Of a DNA stretch of 64,000 bases, positions 24,941 to 34,796 are shown one piece after another (position 1 is the stretch's first letter; every line of letters starts with the position of its first letter). Source of the stretch: Rutidosis leptorrhynchoides (lineage: Eukaryota; Streptophyta; Magnoliopsida; Asterales; Asteraceae); the NCBI RefSeq assembly GCF_046630445.1, contig NC_092334.1:104727501-104791500 (forward strand). The letters run 5' to 3'. The notes under the pieces are model-generated. The model was not told the origin of the DNA. It did no database searches and saw nothing but the letters and a program-made list of their open reading frames with translations. The position numbers and the translations under genes were made by a program.

Positions 24941-25097
24941 TAATGACAACCCTTAAGGTTGTTATTAAGAGTTAAATTATTGCAAAAATTGGTAATACAT
25001 GGAATAGTTATTTTCATAGAGTTGGTTAATTTTTATCAAAGTACAAGATTTAATGCATGTCCTAATCTCTTAATGACAACCTTTAGGGTTGTCATTA
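24941..25097. mobile_element. MITE-like element, 157 bp, 31-bp terminal inverted repeats
   Basis: The left end (24941-24971, TAATGACAACCCTTAAGGTT...) is the reverse complement of the right end (25067-25097) with two mismatches. Each terminal repeat is itself nearly palindromic (AATGACAACC, spacer, GGTTGTTATT), so it can fold alone. I could not settle the target duplication; TTA/TAA-type sequence flanks both sides. Confidence 0.6.
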
Positions 25098-26773
25098 GTA
25101 TTTTCCATATTTTATATAATATCTGATAAATTATATATTAATGGATTGTGTTTTAAAAATGTTTTCATTGGTATATTATCATCAAATATTACATATTAAC
25201 ACAAATGATTATATTTAAATGTAAAGTTAAAAATGAAAATATTAAGACAGTTTTTTTGAGAATGATGAATTAGTTTTTTTTTTTTTCAGTTTGAAAATTA
25301 TTTTATGATATATATGAATAGTAAGATAAGATGAACACATATTTTCAGAGAGTATTGCTTCTTTCGTTTTAATTCCGGTGACTATTAGTAAATAAGGATA
25401 ATTAATTAGTATATTTTTTTGATAATAATATTTTATTAAATAGTTTGTTATTTGTTGGACTATAAATTGAGACCAGATGAAGGATTTTGTTTTATTATCA
25501 ATGACAAAAGAGGAAAGTGACACGTGCAGAGAGTAAAGAAACACGTAGGATAGTTTGAGCTGTGGGCCATTGATTTTTAAATACACATGTATGTCCCAAC
25601 ATGTAGGATTTTGGAAATGTAAGCCGTAAATTGGGGAAACAAATTACGTATAATTAAGGAGAGGAGGTTAACATTATCAAATACAAGAGACGTGAAGCAT
25701 CTGTTACTTTGTAGATAGATGAGATGTAAACTAAAAACCAACTTACAAGTCAGTTCATTGAATATTATTCACACAATAATACGTAACGAATCATTTTCAT
25801 CAAACATATAATTGGTGTTTTAAAGTAACTTTTAAACACGTCAAACTTCACATATATCGTGATATAAATAAATTCATACCCCCTTTTATTAAATGTAAAT
25901 TGACATTAATTTATAATGTTCAACTTTTGTATTCATTAAAGTATGGTCGCAAAAAGTATTCCAAGAAGTACATCCAACATGGAGTGTGTCACTTGATAGG
26001 CCATCCGTTCACCGCTATTTGTATGAATAATTATGGTTGATCGAGCTACACAACCCTAGTAGGGCAATAAGTGCATTATTTTATATCCGTATATAGAACT
26101 ATAGTAGGAAAAATATTTTTTCATGTGAAAAAAGATAATATATACTCCGTATCAAATTAGACACTACTTCCATTATTATCAGTCAATTTGTTATCCTTAG
26201 GCGAATTTAGAATTTGGGTACAACTCGTAACATTAGTATTCGAATTTTGATGAATTTGTAACACAACAAAGAATTCATTTCTTTTATGTAAAAACATTTT
26301 GTATATACAAACATGCATTTAAGTATGTGTAAAGTGTGCATTCAAACTGGACATAAAAATCTAAAAGGGTTCAAATTCTGAAAACGTATTTATAATCTAT
26401 TTATTTATATATTTTTCGTCAATCAAATCGCGAAAAGTTGTTTATTAAAAAATTAAATCCCGCCAGATTAATCTTTTGCATTCTTATACATCACTCTCGT
26501 AATCTCAATTTATTTTGGCAAACCCAAAATTGTTCCTTGTAATGTTTTTTATATTTAGTAATTTTAATAATAAAATAAAATATATAATGAAAAAGAAAAG
26601 AATGATGAAGCAAACGTTAATATAGTTTTAAAATGTAAGAAAGAAGTGGGCTTGTCTTGGTGTGGCCCAAATACGAAGAGGACCATCTGTCGCCTTATAA
26701 TTCCCTCCCACAGGTCAGAAATGTGATCCACTGCCCCACACCTATTTATTAGATACATCCAAACGCTCCATGT
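25098..26773. other. AT-rich intergenic DNA, no gene supported
   Basis: Short frames at 25242-25586 and 26564-26758 (minus) look random. A G-box CACGTG lies at 25521-25526 in a stretch with TGACACGTGCAG, but no gene follows it. Nothing else recognised. Confidence 0.5.
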
Positions 26774-26789
26774 CTATTCAAGTTTAATT

Positions 26790-27028
26790 TTTTGTTTTAA
26801 AGGCGATTTTTTGACATTAGTAGATCATTTATTTCAACGACTCTCATCATTTGTACGTAACACGGACAATCCGGTAAAATCTCCCTATAGGGTCAGTATA
26901 TACCACCATTATTGGTGTTCAATTGGTTTAAATAAAATCATATCATCCCTAAGGATCGAACCCATGACCTCTCCCTATCTCATGACACAAAGTACATGTG
27001 GTGAACCGTTGAACTATGCCCGCAAGTT
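26790..27028 (-). mobile_element. tRNA-derived SINE copy 1
   Basis: On the minus strand it starts near 27028 with CTTGCGGGCATAGTTCAACG (A box) and has GGGTTCGATCCT (B box) about 70 bp on; its 3' end is a T run on the plus strand. It is flanked by CTATTCAAGTTTAATT (26774-26789) and CTATTCTAGTTTAATT (27029-27044), a 16-bp target duplication with one mismatch. It shares its head with SINE copy 2. Confidence 0.75.
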
Positions 27029-27044
27029 CTATTCTAGTTTAATT

Positions 27045-27886
27045 AATCTAATAAAAAATAAATAAGAAAAATCCATCGTTTTTTAGATGTATCATAGTGT
27101 TATATTCTCTATTTTGAAAGAGATATCCTTGTCTTTAAATATTTATATTTATATTTATGTTATATACGTAATATTTAATGAAATATTATATGAAAAAATT
27201 GAATTATAATTCTTTCAAAACACGGAATTAAAGTAATTAAAGATTAAAGATATTAATAATTATGATGTATCTTAATTATTACATTACATATTTACTAATA
27301 ACGGTAGATACGTCTTTCTTTATCATATGGATTTCACTATTTACTACGAGTATAATGTGCCACTGACACATGTTAACGCATATTAGTTAATATTAAAATG
27401 CTATAATGATTATGTTATTATTAAGCTAATTCATTTGTTAAGAAAAAATTAAAAAGAAAAAAAAATTTAAGCATGATAAGTGATGTCATTAATATATTAT
27501 TATTAAATGTTATTAATAATTATTTTAATTATTAAAATTAAATAATTTTGAATTATTTTAATTAATTATTTTAAATTGAGTACGAGAAAATATAAAAGCT
27601 AGGCAGAAGGAAAGCAATTCTAAATTTATATTTTAATTTACACTTTTAAAATAAAATGACAATCAATATTAGCATTTACGTTCACTTAATACCTAAAACA
27701 TATATTAAACTGTTTCGTTTAAACAAACACGTGGTTCCACGGGTCATTTCACTAGTATTAATATATTAAATATTAAATATTTTTTTAAGATATATTATTA
27801 TGTATGTAATTTACTTGAAATTTTTTAAAAGAAATTATGTATTTAATTTCATTTAGTTCTTTGATCTTTGAAAGGAAAGTTTACAT
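27045..27886. other. AT-rich intergenic DNA, nothing recognised
   Basis: Dominated by ATTAATTATT-type sequence. No ORF, RNA gene or clear repeat structure. Confidence 0.6.
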
Positions 27887-27899
27887 TAATTACTTACTT

Positions 27900-28140
27900 T
27901 TTTTTTGAACGACAATTTTAATATCGAATATTCTCATTTGTCATTCACGCATACGTTGGGCGGAAACCGAACCGCTATCCATGCAGAGGACATCGAACCA
28001 CAATCCATACGGGCATGTGGTCGAGCCTTTATCCCATCGAGCGGGTCAGTAAAACCTCCCTATAGGATCGAACCCATGACTACTCCCTATCTCATAACTC
28101 AAAGACATGAGGTGATCCGTTAGACTATGCCCGCAAGTTG
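27900..28140 (-). mobile_element. tRNA-derived SINE copy 2
   Basis: Same family as copy 1. Minus-strand head CAACTTGCGGGCATAGTC, B box GGGTTCGATCC, and a poly(A) tail seen as T8 at 27900-27906. Flanked by TAATTACTTACTT at 27887-27899 and at 28141-28153, a perfect 13-bp target duplication. Confidence 0.85.
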
Positions 28141-28176
28141 TAATTACTTACTTCTTAACATCATGTGTCATATGAA

Positions 28177-28394
28177 ACCATCCAGGCCTAGCCTGGGTGG
28201 CCACCAACACTTCCCATGAAGGTGGAGGTCTCGGGTTCAACTCCAAGGGGTGCCCGCATTTAATGACCAAAGCTGGAGGATGCTTTACCCGGTAGCGGTG
28301 GAGGGTTGGCTTGCCGTTTACCCGGAGTTTACCTGCGGTGGAGGAGCCAATGTGCTCTGGCCCATAGTGGGGTTCCTCGTAAAAAAAAAAAAAA
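28177..28394 (+). mobile_element. tRNA-derived SINE copy 3 (different family)
   Basis: Begins with an A-box-like TAGCCTGGGTGG and a B-box-like CGGGTTCAACTCC, is GC-rich, and ends in a 14-base A run at 28381-28394. It is bounded by GTGTCATATGAA at 28165-28176 and 28395-28406, a perfect 12-bp target duplication. Confidence 0.85.
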
Positions 28395-28406
28395 GTGTCA
28401 TATGAA

Positions 28407-29403
28407 CACATGTTAGCATAACCATTATCATAATTCGTATTTCATTTAATTTGGGGTTGATTTATTAATATTTCATCATTAATATTTCTATTTTAGTTTA
28501 ATAGCAACAAAATAAGAACTCCAAGATGCGTTTAGTCTATACATACATACATACCAGTACATGCAATGGTTTGTTTGCTACTCAACAACACATGCAGCTG
28601 ATTAAAATACAATTTTATTGGACCATACAATTTTGTAGGCATGGAGCTTTAATTTATTTGTAGGTTACGTCTCTTAAAACAATTTCGTTTTTGCACACCA
28701 ATTGTGATTATATTAATTCAAATAGATATACCCTTTTTGACAAGATTATTAATATTAATGGGAGGCATACAAAGTTGACCCACACGTATTACAAACGGAT
28801 TAGTTGAACTTAATCCCTTTCTTGATGTGACAACTCTAATTAGTTTAATCCACTTAATTAATCACGAACATTAAGATTAAGATATTGTTTTATATGATGA
28901 GATATGGGAGTGTTAATCGGTTTGATTTTTGATATTTTAACTTATTCGCTTGTAACTTTTTGAGAGCAAATCAAAAGTCGAGCTGAAACTTATTACGAAT
29001 TATTATGTAACCAATAATAAAACAAAAACATAAAATAAACTCGATTTAAATTTTCTCAGTCTTTATTCGATTTAATTTTGTATAAACGGTTTAAAATTAA
29101 ATGAGCATGCTAAATCCACCCTCCAAACATTTTTTATTTTTTTTTTTAATATTTTGAAGTCAACATCTAAATGTAGATCCATCCGGATCAATTGTATAAT
29201 GACAAAACATTGATGATATGAAGTTGAAGTGATAACTACGCCCTGTTTTGTTTTAATCTACTTATTATTACCTGTGTTTTTCCTTTAAAACTAGCGGTTT
29301 GAAAATTTGTCGACATGCTCATATTTTTTCTTTTTAAAGTAACGATATTCCAAAACATGTTTTGCCATAATAATCACAAAAAGAAACAATCAAAATTATA
29401 AAA
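28407..29403. other. AT-rich intergenic DNA, nothing recognised
   Basis: No supported gene or repeat. A short TACA repeat (CATACATACATAC) occurs near 28543-28556. Confidence 0.6.
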
Positions 29404-29442
29404 ACTATTAGAGATAACATGGCACATTAACTAATTTTTTTT

Positions 29443-29626
29443 GGTAAAGGGTGTTCACCCGGCAAATTGAATTAAAAACTCAACAAAATTACAAGAAAGT
29501 TCAATGACTATAGAATTGCTCTATAGTCCAAATACAAACCAAAGAAATCAAATCTAACTAACGTTAAACACAACCACAAAGGTTTAACTCCACCCTTGAA
29601 CCAACAGGAACAACATCTAAAATCCT
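29443..29626 (-). other. LINE-2 3' UTR with terminal palindrome
   Basis: About 180 bp between the ORF2 stop and the A tail. GGGTGTTCACCC (29449-29460) is a perfect palindrome next to the tail, a possible 3' recognition stem for the LINE RT. Confidence 0.55.
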
Positions 29627-31240
29627 TCATGAGAGCTTCCATGTATGCTTGATACGATGAACATATGTTGAGTCCTTCCATCTTAACGACATAAGTTTCA
29701 AAAGAACAGTCGAAAAGATCACTTGAAACAAATCTTCCTCTGATCTAGCTTTACCCGTGAAAAGTCTTGCATTACGTTCTTGCCATATAAAATAAACCGT
29801 TGCAGAAAAAGCCAGCTTTGTGACTACAATGCGAGCCACTTTCCGATGCGAAACAGGAGCTAATTCTGCGGCCACTTTCTCCCAATTATCCTCATAAACT
29901 GGCAGCGGCATAACATCCTTTGTCTTCGACCAAACATGATTAGGGAACTTGCATTCAAAGAATAAGTGAGATTGAGAATCTGGAACAAGTTTGCAAAAAG
30001 GGCAGACTGCACTATTACCACCTCCATTCATATTAGTATCCCAAACCTGCAAGTGATCTTGTGTCTTTAGCTTGTTCTTCACAAGTAGCCACACAATGAA
30101 ACTACGACGAGGAATACCCATGGAGTGCCAAACTAACGAAAACCATGCAACCTTTTCAGCTCGCGACCGTATTGTTTCCCATGCCATACGCACCGAAAAG
30201 TCATGTAAATTACCATCATTGTCTCTCCAACAAACAACGTCAGGCTGATCCATCGCTAATGGAGGGATTTCTGACAATAAATTTAGCCTTAAACCCACGA
30301 TTCTGGCCATTTCCAACCATTAGCATTACAAAGCATTGAGACCGTGAATCTGTCATTAAAACCCACCCTATAAATATCATTACGAGTAACAACATTTATT
30401 AATGGGCCATAATCACACCACGTGTCAAACCAACCAGACGTTTTTTTACCATTCCCAACAGTGTGAATAATGTGGTTACGAATCACCTCTCGGATGCTTA
30501 AAACTTTTCGCCATCCCCAACTCGAATTCGTTGCAATAGGGCTATCCCAAAAGTTCCTTGATTTCAATCGATACGAGTGAATCCATTTCACCCACAATGA
30601 ATTCTTACTAGTAATAATACTCCACGCATGATAAGACATGAGAGCAATGTTCCAACATTTTAAACTTTTAATACCAAGTCCACCCTCATTTTTTGGCATA
30701 CACACGTCTGCCCATTTAACTTTCGCTTTGCCCCGTTTCATCGGTCCTTGGCACCAAAGAAAACCCCTCAATAACTTCTCTATCTCCTTAATTGTACTAT
30801 CGGGCAAAATAAATACCGATGACCAATAAACTTGCATTGAAGAAAGGACAGAATCAATCAATTGCATCCTCCCAGCAAACGACAACGACTTGTTTTTCCA
30901 ATCTCCAATTTTAGCTTGTACTCTTTCAATCAAAACGTTACAATCTCTAGACATCAGCCTAGACGAAATAAGTGGTACTCCAAGGTACCTAACAGGCAAC
31001 GATCCCTCTTCAAAAGGCAGCAAACTCAGAATATCATTTTTGACCGGATTAGCCACGTTGCAAAAGAAAGTCGTACTCTTTGCCATACTTGGTGAAAATC
31101 CCGATCACTTCTTAAAAACATCCAACGCATCAGAAATGACCTTAACTGAAGCTTTACTAGCATGAGAAAATATGAATAGATCATCAGCAAAACAAACGCT
31201 GATGATCTTTTGCTTCGCACATCTGGGATGATATCTGAAC
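29627..31240 (-). pseudogene. LINE-2 ORF2: RT active site to zinc-binding end
   Basis: Read right to left, this begins directly at the element E junction with RYHPRCAKQKIISVCFADDL, containing the catalytic FADD. A TGA at 31105-31107 breaks the frame once. The thumb region follows (YLGVPLISSRL, FSGRM-like SFAGRMQLIDSVLSS), then a one-base shift near 30290-30300, then the zinc-binding domain (SFIVWLLVKNKLKTQDHL, CPFCKLVPDSQSHLFFEC), ending at a stop at 29627. Two lesions in about 530 codons. A 45-bp piece of the same gene lies at 39304-39348, between elements E and TRIM. Confidence 0.88.
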
Positions 31241-32203
31241 TGTAAGACCCTAATATTTAGTATACTTAGAGTATAAATGATGTGCGTATAATGGGTGAAG
31301 CGTGGTATAAATCAAAAGGCTCAGATTCTGCCCAGACCAGTGTGTGCGCCGTGCACCCTTGGGTGAGCGCGCCGCGCATTAGCCCAGCGACAGAATCCTG
31401 TCTTTTTCTATTTGAGTTTAATGAAGGGCATTTTGGTCTTTTCACATGAGGCCGGATCTCAGGCCATATCAACTGGTTTGGATTCACTTTTGGATCATAT
31501 TTCACATCCACAAACACTCTCAAATATCTAGAGAGAGAGAGAGAGAGTTCTAGAGAGGGAATTGGGGTTTTGGTGAAGAAGAAGCTTGGTTTGATCAAAA
31601 GCTCAAGTGTTAAAGTTGTTCACCTCGTTCCTAGCTACGTTTTGGTTGTTGTGGTAAGTTCTAACTCCGAATTTCATTGTTTGATTTGATATTCAAAGTT
31701 AGGGTTTGAACTTAAATTGTTAAGAAACCTATTTAAAACTCTTGAAGTGAGTTTGTTGATGCTAGTAATCGGGTTTATTGTTATTGTTGGTGGATTTTGG
31801 GTTGGTGAACAAATCGGTCTTGTTTATGACTTGTAATTGGGTTTAATCACTAGGTTTAGTGATTATGAAAGTATTGGAACCCTTTTTGGTGTGTTTGAAA
31901 GACTAATTTTGGAATTGAGTCAAAATTAGGGTTTTTGGGTGATTTTGAGATTGATAAGTGTTAAACACTTAAGTTTGGGTTCATTTGGCTTAATATGACC
32001 ATTTTCACTTGTGATTAGTGATTAGTGGTTAGTTTGGACGCGTTTGGTGTTTGTAAGTGCAATTGGTCGAATTTGCACTAAGTATCGAATTGAGTTGGTT
32101 TGTAAATCCACTCTAAGTGTGTTATTGTATTTGTGATAATGAATTAGGTACTTTCCATTGACGTGTTGCAGAATTACTCGGTTGCATTCATCAAGGCGAC
32201 AAG

Positions 32204-32980
32204 GTGAGTGTTAATATCCTATGTGCATATGTATGTGTAGGATGGGTGCGGGTCGGGTGAAGTGGTTCTCGGTTATAGAGCTCACTTCACATATAGGTGG
32301 ATTTGATGGACTTGCGTTTAGATCCAATTGGCACAGTTGTGCGTTTTGGTTGACCACCTTTGGCGAGGTACACATTTTGTGTGTACACTATCACACGTGG
32401 TTGTGATGTGGATGATATAACCCCAATGGCGAAGGGTTTTGATGTTGAAAGTGAATCGCGTGTGGTTTCGGGTTCATGATGACATGTGTAGTTCGGTCAT
32501 CTTATTGAGGTAGTGATCTCGTGTAGTTCGGATTACTAAGGCTCGTGTAGTTCGGCCAACCTCGATGTTGTCTTGTTAAAGATAGTAATCTCGTGTGGTA
32601 TCGGATTACTAAGGCTCGTGTAGTTCGGCCAATCTTCATTGTGGTGTTTGGTATTCGGTAATGGGTTAAGGGGTTAACCTTATTCGTTTATATATTCTTA
32701 TATATATACTGTTGTATTATCGTGATGTAGCTAACCCTCCGGGTGTAGCTTCTTGGCGTTGTTCGCATCGTCGTTGGTGAACTTATGTTTGTTGATGCAT
32801 AGTTAGCTTGTTGCTTAGTGATCGTACGGTATGCTTAGATTAGCTTGCCTTTATGCTTGGATGCTCCGGTATGCGATATTTGATATTTTGTGGCGTGTCC
32901 ATTTTATACATATATATGTATGTAGTATATTTTCATTCACTAAGCGTTAGCTTACCCTCTCGTTGTTTACATTTTTATAG
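32204..32980 (+). other. Intron-like span in element E LTR
   Basis: Donor GACAAG|GTGAGT and acceptor CATTTTTATAG are conserved at the matching places in the E 3' LTR (38094 to about 38870), solo LTR F (near 42440 to 43242) and, in diverged form, the C LTRs (53457 to 54051). Conservation across diverged LTRs supports a real 5'-UTR intron, but splicing was not tested. Confidence 0.45.
32451..32630 (+). repeat. Stem-loop array with constant loop, E 5' LTR
   Basis: Six units share the loop CGTGTAGTTCG (or GGTTTCG variant) but have different complementary arms: GTGAATC/GGTTCAT, GATGAC/GTCATC, TAGTGATC/GATTACTA, GGC/GCC, TAGTAATC/GATTACTA and GGC/GCC. Some pairs are G-T. The same array is at 38341-38520 in the 3' LTR. 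Confidence 0.8.
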
Positions 32981-33416
32981 ATTGCATGGACGTGGTGGCT
33001 CGGGTAAGCGTGAGAGTAGTGGACTTGCGTAGTTGCTTTAGAAGGCTTTCTTTTGGATTGTTTAGGATTGGGTAGCGTATCCCCAATCGCCATGCTCAGC
33101 TTTATTTTGTATTAAAAGTCGTGTGGTCGAAACTAGTATTATGTACTTAAGGGTAATTTGGGCATATGTGGGCCCGGTGTCGTAAAACCATTTTTATTAA
33201 TGGAACGTGTTAATTTTAATTATTGTATTATGTTGTGAAAAGCATTTGGTCTAAATGTTTCGGGAAGTCGAAGATCTTTTCGCGTGAGTTGGAAAATCCG
33301 GACAGCGGGCTGCCAGGCCCTGTGCGCGCCGCGCACCCCATCTGGTCAGCCCAGTCAGTTTTAAATTTTTTTTTATTCCGCGTTTTTGGTTGGTTAACGG
33401 GTTGGGATGTTACAAG

Positions 33417-33433
33417 TGGTATGAGAGCATGGT
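33417..33433 (+). other. Primer binding site of element E
   Basis: TGGTATGAGAGCATGGT begins two bases after the LTR end; it closely matches the C element site TGGTATCAGAGCATGGT (54397-54413), the initiator tRNA-Met type. Confidence 0.75.
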
Positions 33434-33854
33434 CTAAGGGATTTAGGTGACTTGAGATAGGTGCCTAGACTTAGACTTTTGTGTGTGCTTAATTTGTTGC
33501 GGGACTTATAGGATTACGGGTCGGAATGGGTTATGGTTAGTGCCTTGCTTGTAGGTGGACTAGCGTTTATATTAGTAATGCGGGTATTATTAATATATTA
33601 TTTGTGTTATGGTGTAATTCTCGCGTGTGTTTATATCGCGTAGAATTTTGTTTGTGTTGTTTCTATCATCGAGCGAGGCGATCGTTGTACTAACGAGTTG
33701 ATGCGGCGTGTGTGCGTAATAAGGACTTGCAAACCTTATTACGGGTGCAAATCGTGTCTAACAAGCGATGTACGATGAGTGTTTAGCAAGATGGGGCGGT
33801 GTTGTGTGTATAACTTTATACGTTCGTGATCTAATCACTTTTGCATTCCTTAGA

Positions 33855-34796
33855 ATGGCGACGGGAAACGGGATCGAGAAGAACGACGTGGAGTTTAACG
33901 CTAGAGTTGCGGCCGCCGTTGTGGAGCAAATGAGTGCGTTTCGAGAAGAAATGGATAGAAAGTATTCCGAATTTCGGGGTAGTAGTGAAATGGAGCGTTG
34001 TCTTAAGAGCTTCATGAGGACTAAACCCCCAATGTATGACGGGGAACTGGATCCTTTGATAAGCACAACTTGGATCTCGGATGTCGAAGGGTGTTTTCGT
34101 ACTATTGATTGCCCTCCTGAGAAAAAGACGAGACTTGCTACGAGTTTGTTGCGGGGTAGGGCAAAGGATTGGTTGGATGGTAAGATTGATCTTGTCGGTG
34201 GTGAACCGTTTATGGCGTTATCATGGGATGAGTTTAAGAAGGAATTCTTCGAGGAGTTCCGAACTTCAGCCGATTTGTCAGAAATGCGTAATGAGTTGCG
34301 AAATTTGCATCAGGGTTCTATGGATTTGAATACTCTCAAGACGACCTTTATGGCGAAGGCTCGTTTTCGCCCGGAGTATTTGGGGAATGATCATTTGTTG
34401 ATGCAAGATTTCTATCGGACCTTGAATGATGACTTGAAGAGTAAAATTAGCCGGGGTCAAGCGAAATCGTTTGCGGAATTATTCGCCTTGGCTAGAGGTT
34501 TCAAGTCGTATTCACGATCCAAGAAGAGTGAACCTTCAAGTGAAAGAAGGGTTGTTTCGTATGGTGCTCCGAGTAAGAGGACTAAGGGTCCGAGCGTGAA
34601 CACGGGTGGTGCACGGACGGGTATATCGGATGCTTGTGCGTCTAGGTGTTACAATTGTGGCGTGAGGGGTCACAAGTCTTGGGAATGTTCGGTACCAAAG
34701 GGTGATGGCATGGTGTGCTTCAATTGCCAAGAAGAAGGACATCGTAAGTCGGAATGTCCCAAGTTGGCGGGGACGGGTGCGACAAGGAGACGTTAA
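33855..34796 (+). CDS. Gag of element E, intact
   Basis: I chose the ATG at 33855 (MATGNGIEKN); the frame is open from 33768, but that part lies in leader sequence. The capsid-like domain (WISDVEGCFRTIDCPPEKKT, LSWDEFKKEFFEEFR, FYRTLNDDLKSKISRG) spans about residues 75-215. Two zinc knuckles follow (CYNCGVRGHKSWEC and CFNCQEEGHRKSEC), and the ORF ends with TAA right after the second, with no protease. The capsid region is clearly related to the gag of element C. It would form particles and bind the element RNA, while enzymes would have to come from elsewhere. No internal stop. Confidence 0.9.
   Translation: MATGNGIEKNDVEFNARVAAAVVEQMSAFREEMDRKYSEFRGSSEMERCLKSFMRTKPPMYDGELDPLISTTWISDVEGCFRTIDCPPEKKTRLATSLLRGRAKDWLDGKIDLVGGEPFMALSWDEFKKEFFEEFRTSADLSEMRNELRNLHQGSMDLNTLKTTFMAKARFRPEYLGNDHLLMQDFYRTLNDDLKSKISRGQAKSFAELFALARGFKSYSRSKKSEPSSERRVVSYGAPSKRTKGPSVNTGGARTGISDACASRCYNCGVRGHKSWECSVPKGDGMVCFNCQEEGHRKSECPKLAGTGATRRR

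Larger units (their letters stand above)
31241..33414 (+). repeat. Element E 5' LTR, 2174 bp
   Basis: It contains a GA-rich and TATA-poor upstream part, donor-like sites (GTG|GTAAGT at 31654, ACAAG|GTGAGT at 32204), a six-unit stem-loop array (32451-32630), an acceptor-like TTTTTATAG ending at 32980, and GC-rich GCGCGCCGCGC patches near both ends. The short ORF at 32221-32406 recurs in all LTR copies but shows no protein likeness. Confidence 0.94.

Noticed and set aside
25242-25586. 114-codon ORF on the minus strand in intergenic DNA
   Set aside because: Low-complexity AT-rich composition, no domain likeness and no supporting context.
26950-27028. tRNA gene, from the A-box and B-box motifs here and at 28050-28140
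   Set aside because: No full cloverleaf can be drawn and both lie at the head of a 240-bp poly(A)-tailed unit with target duplications, so they are SINEs.
32221-32406. Short ORF repeated in E and F LTRs (32221, 38111, 42457)
   Set aside because: It straddles the donor-like site and varies in frame content between copies; conservation is explained by LTR similarity, and no protein features are seen.
32451-32630. The repeat-plus-variable pattern superficially looks like a CRISPR array
   Set aside because: The host is a plant, spacing is irregular, the variable parts are complementary to each other across the constant part, and there are no cas genes. It is a hairpin array.
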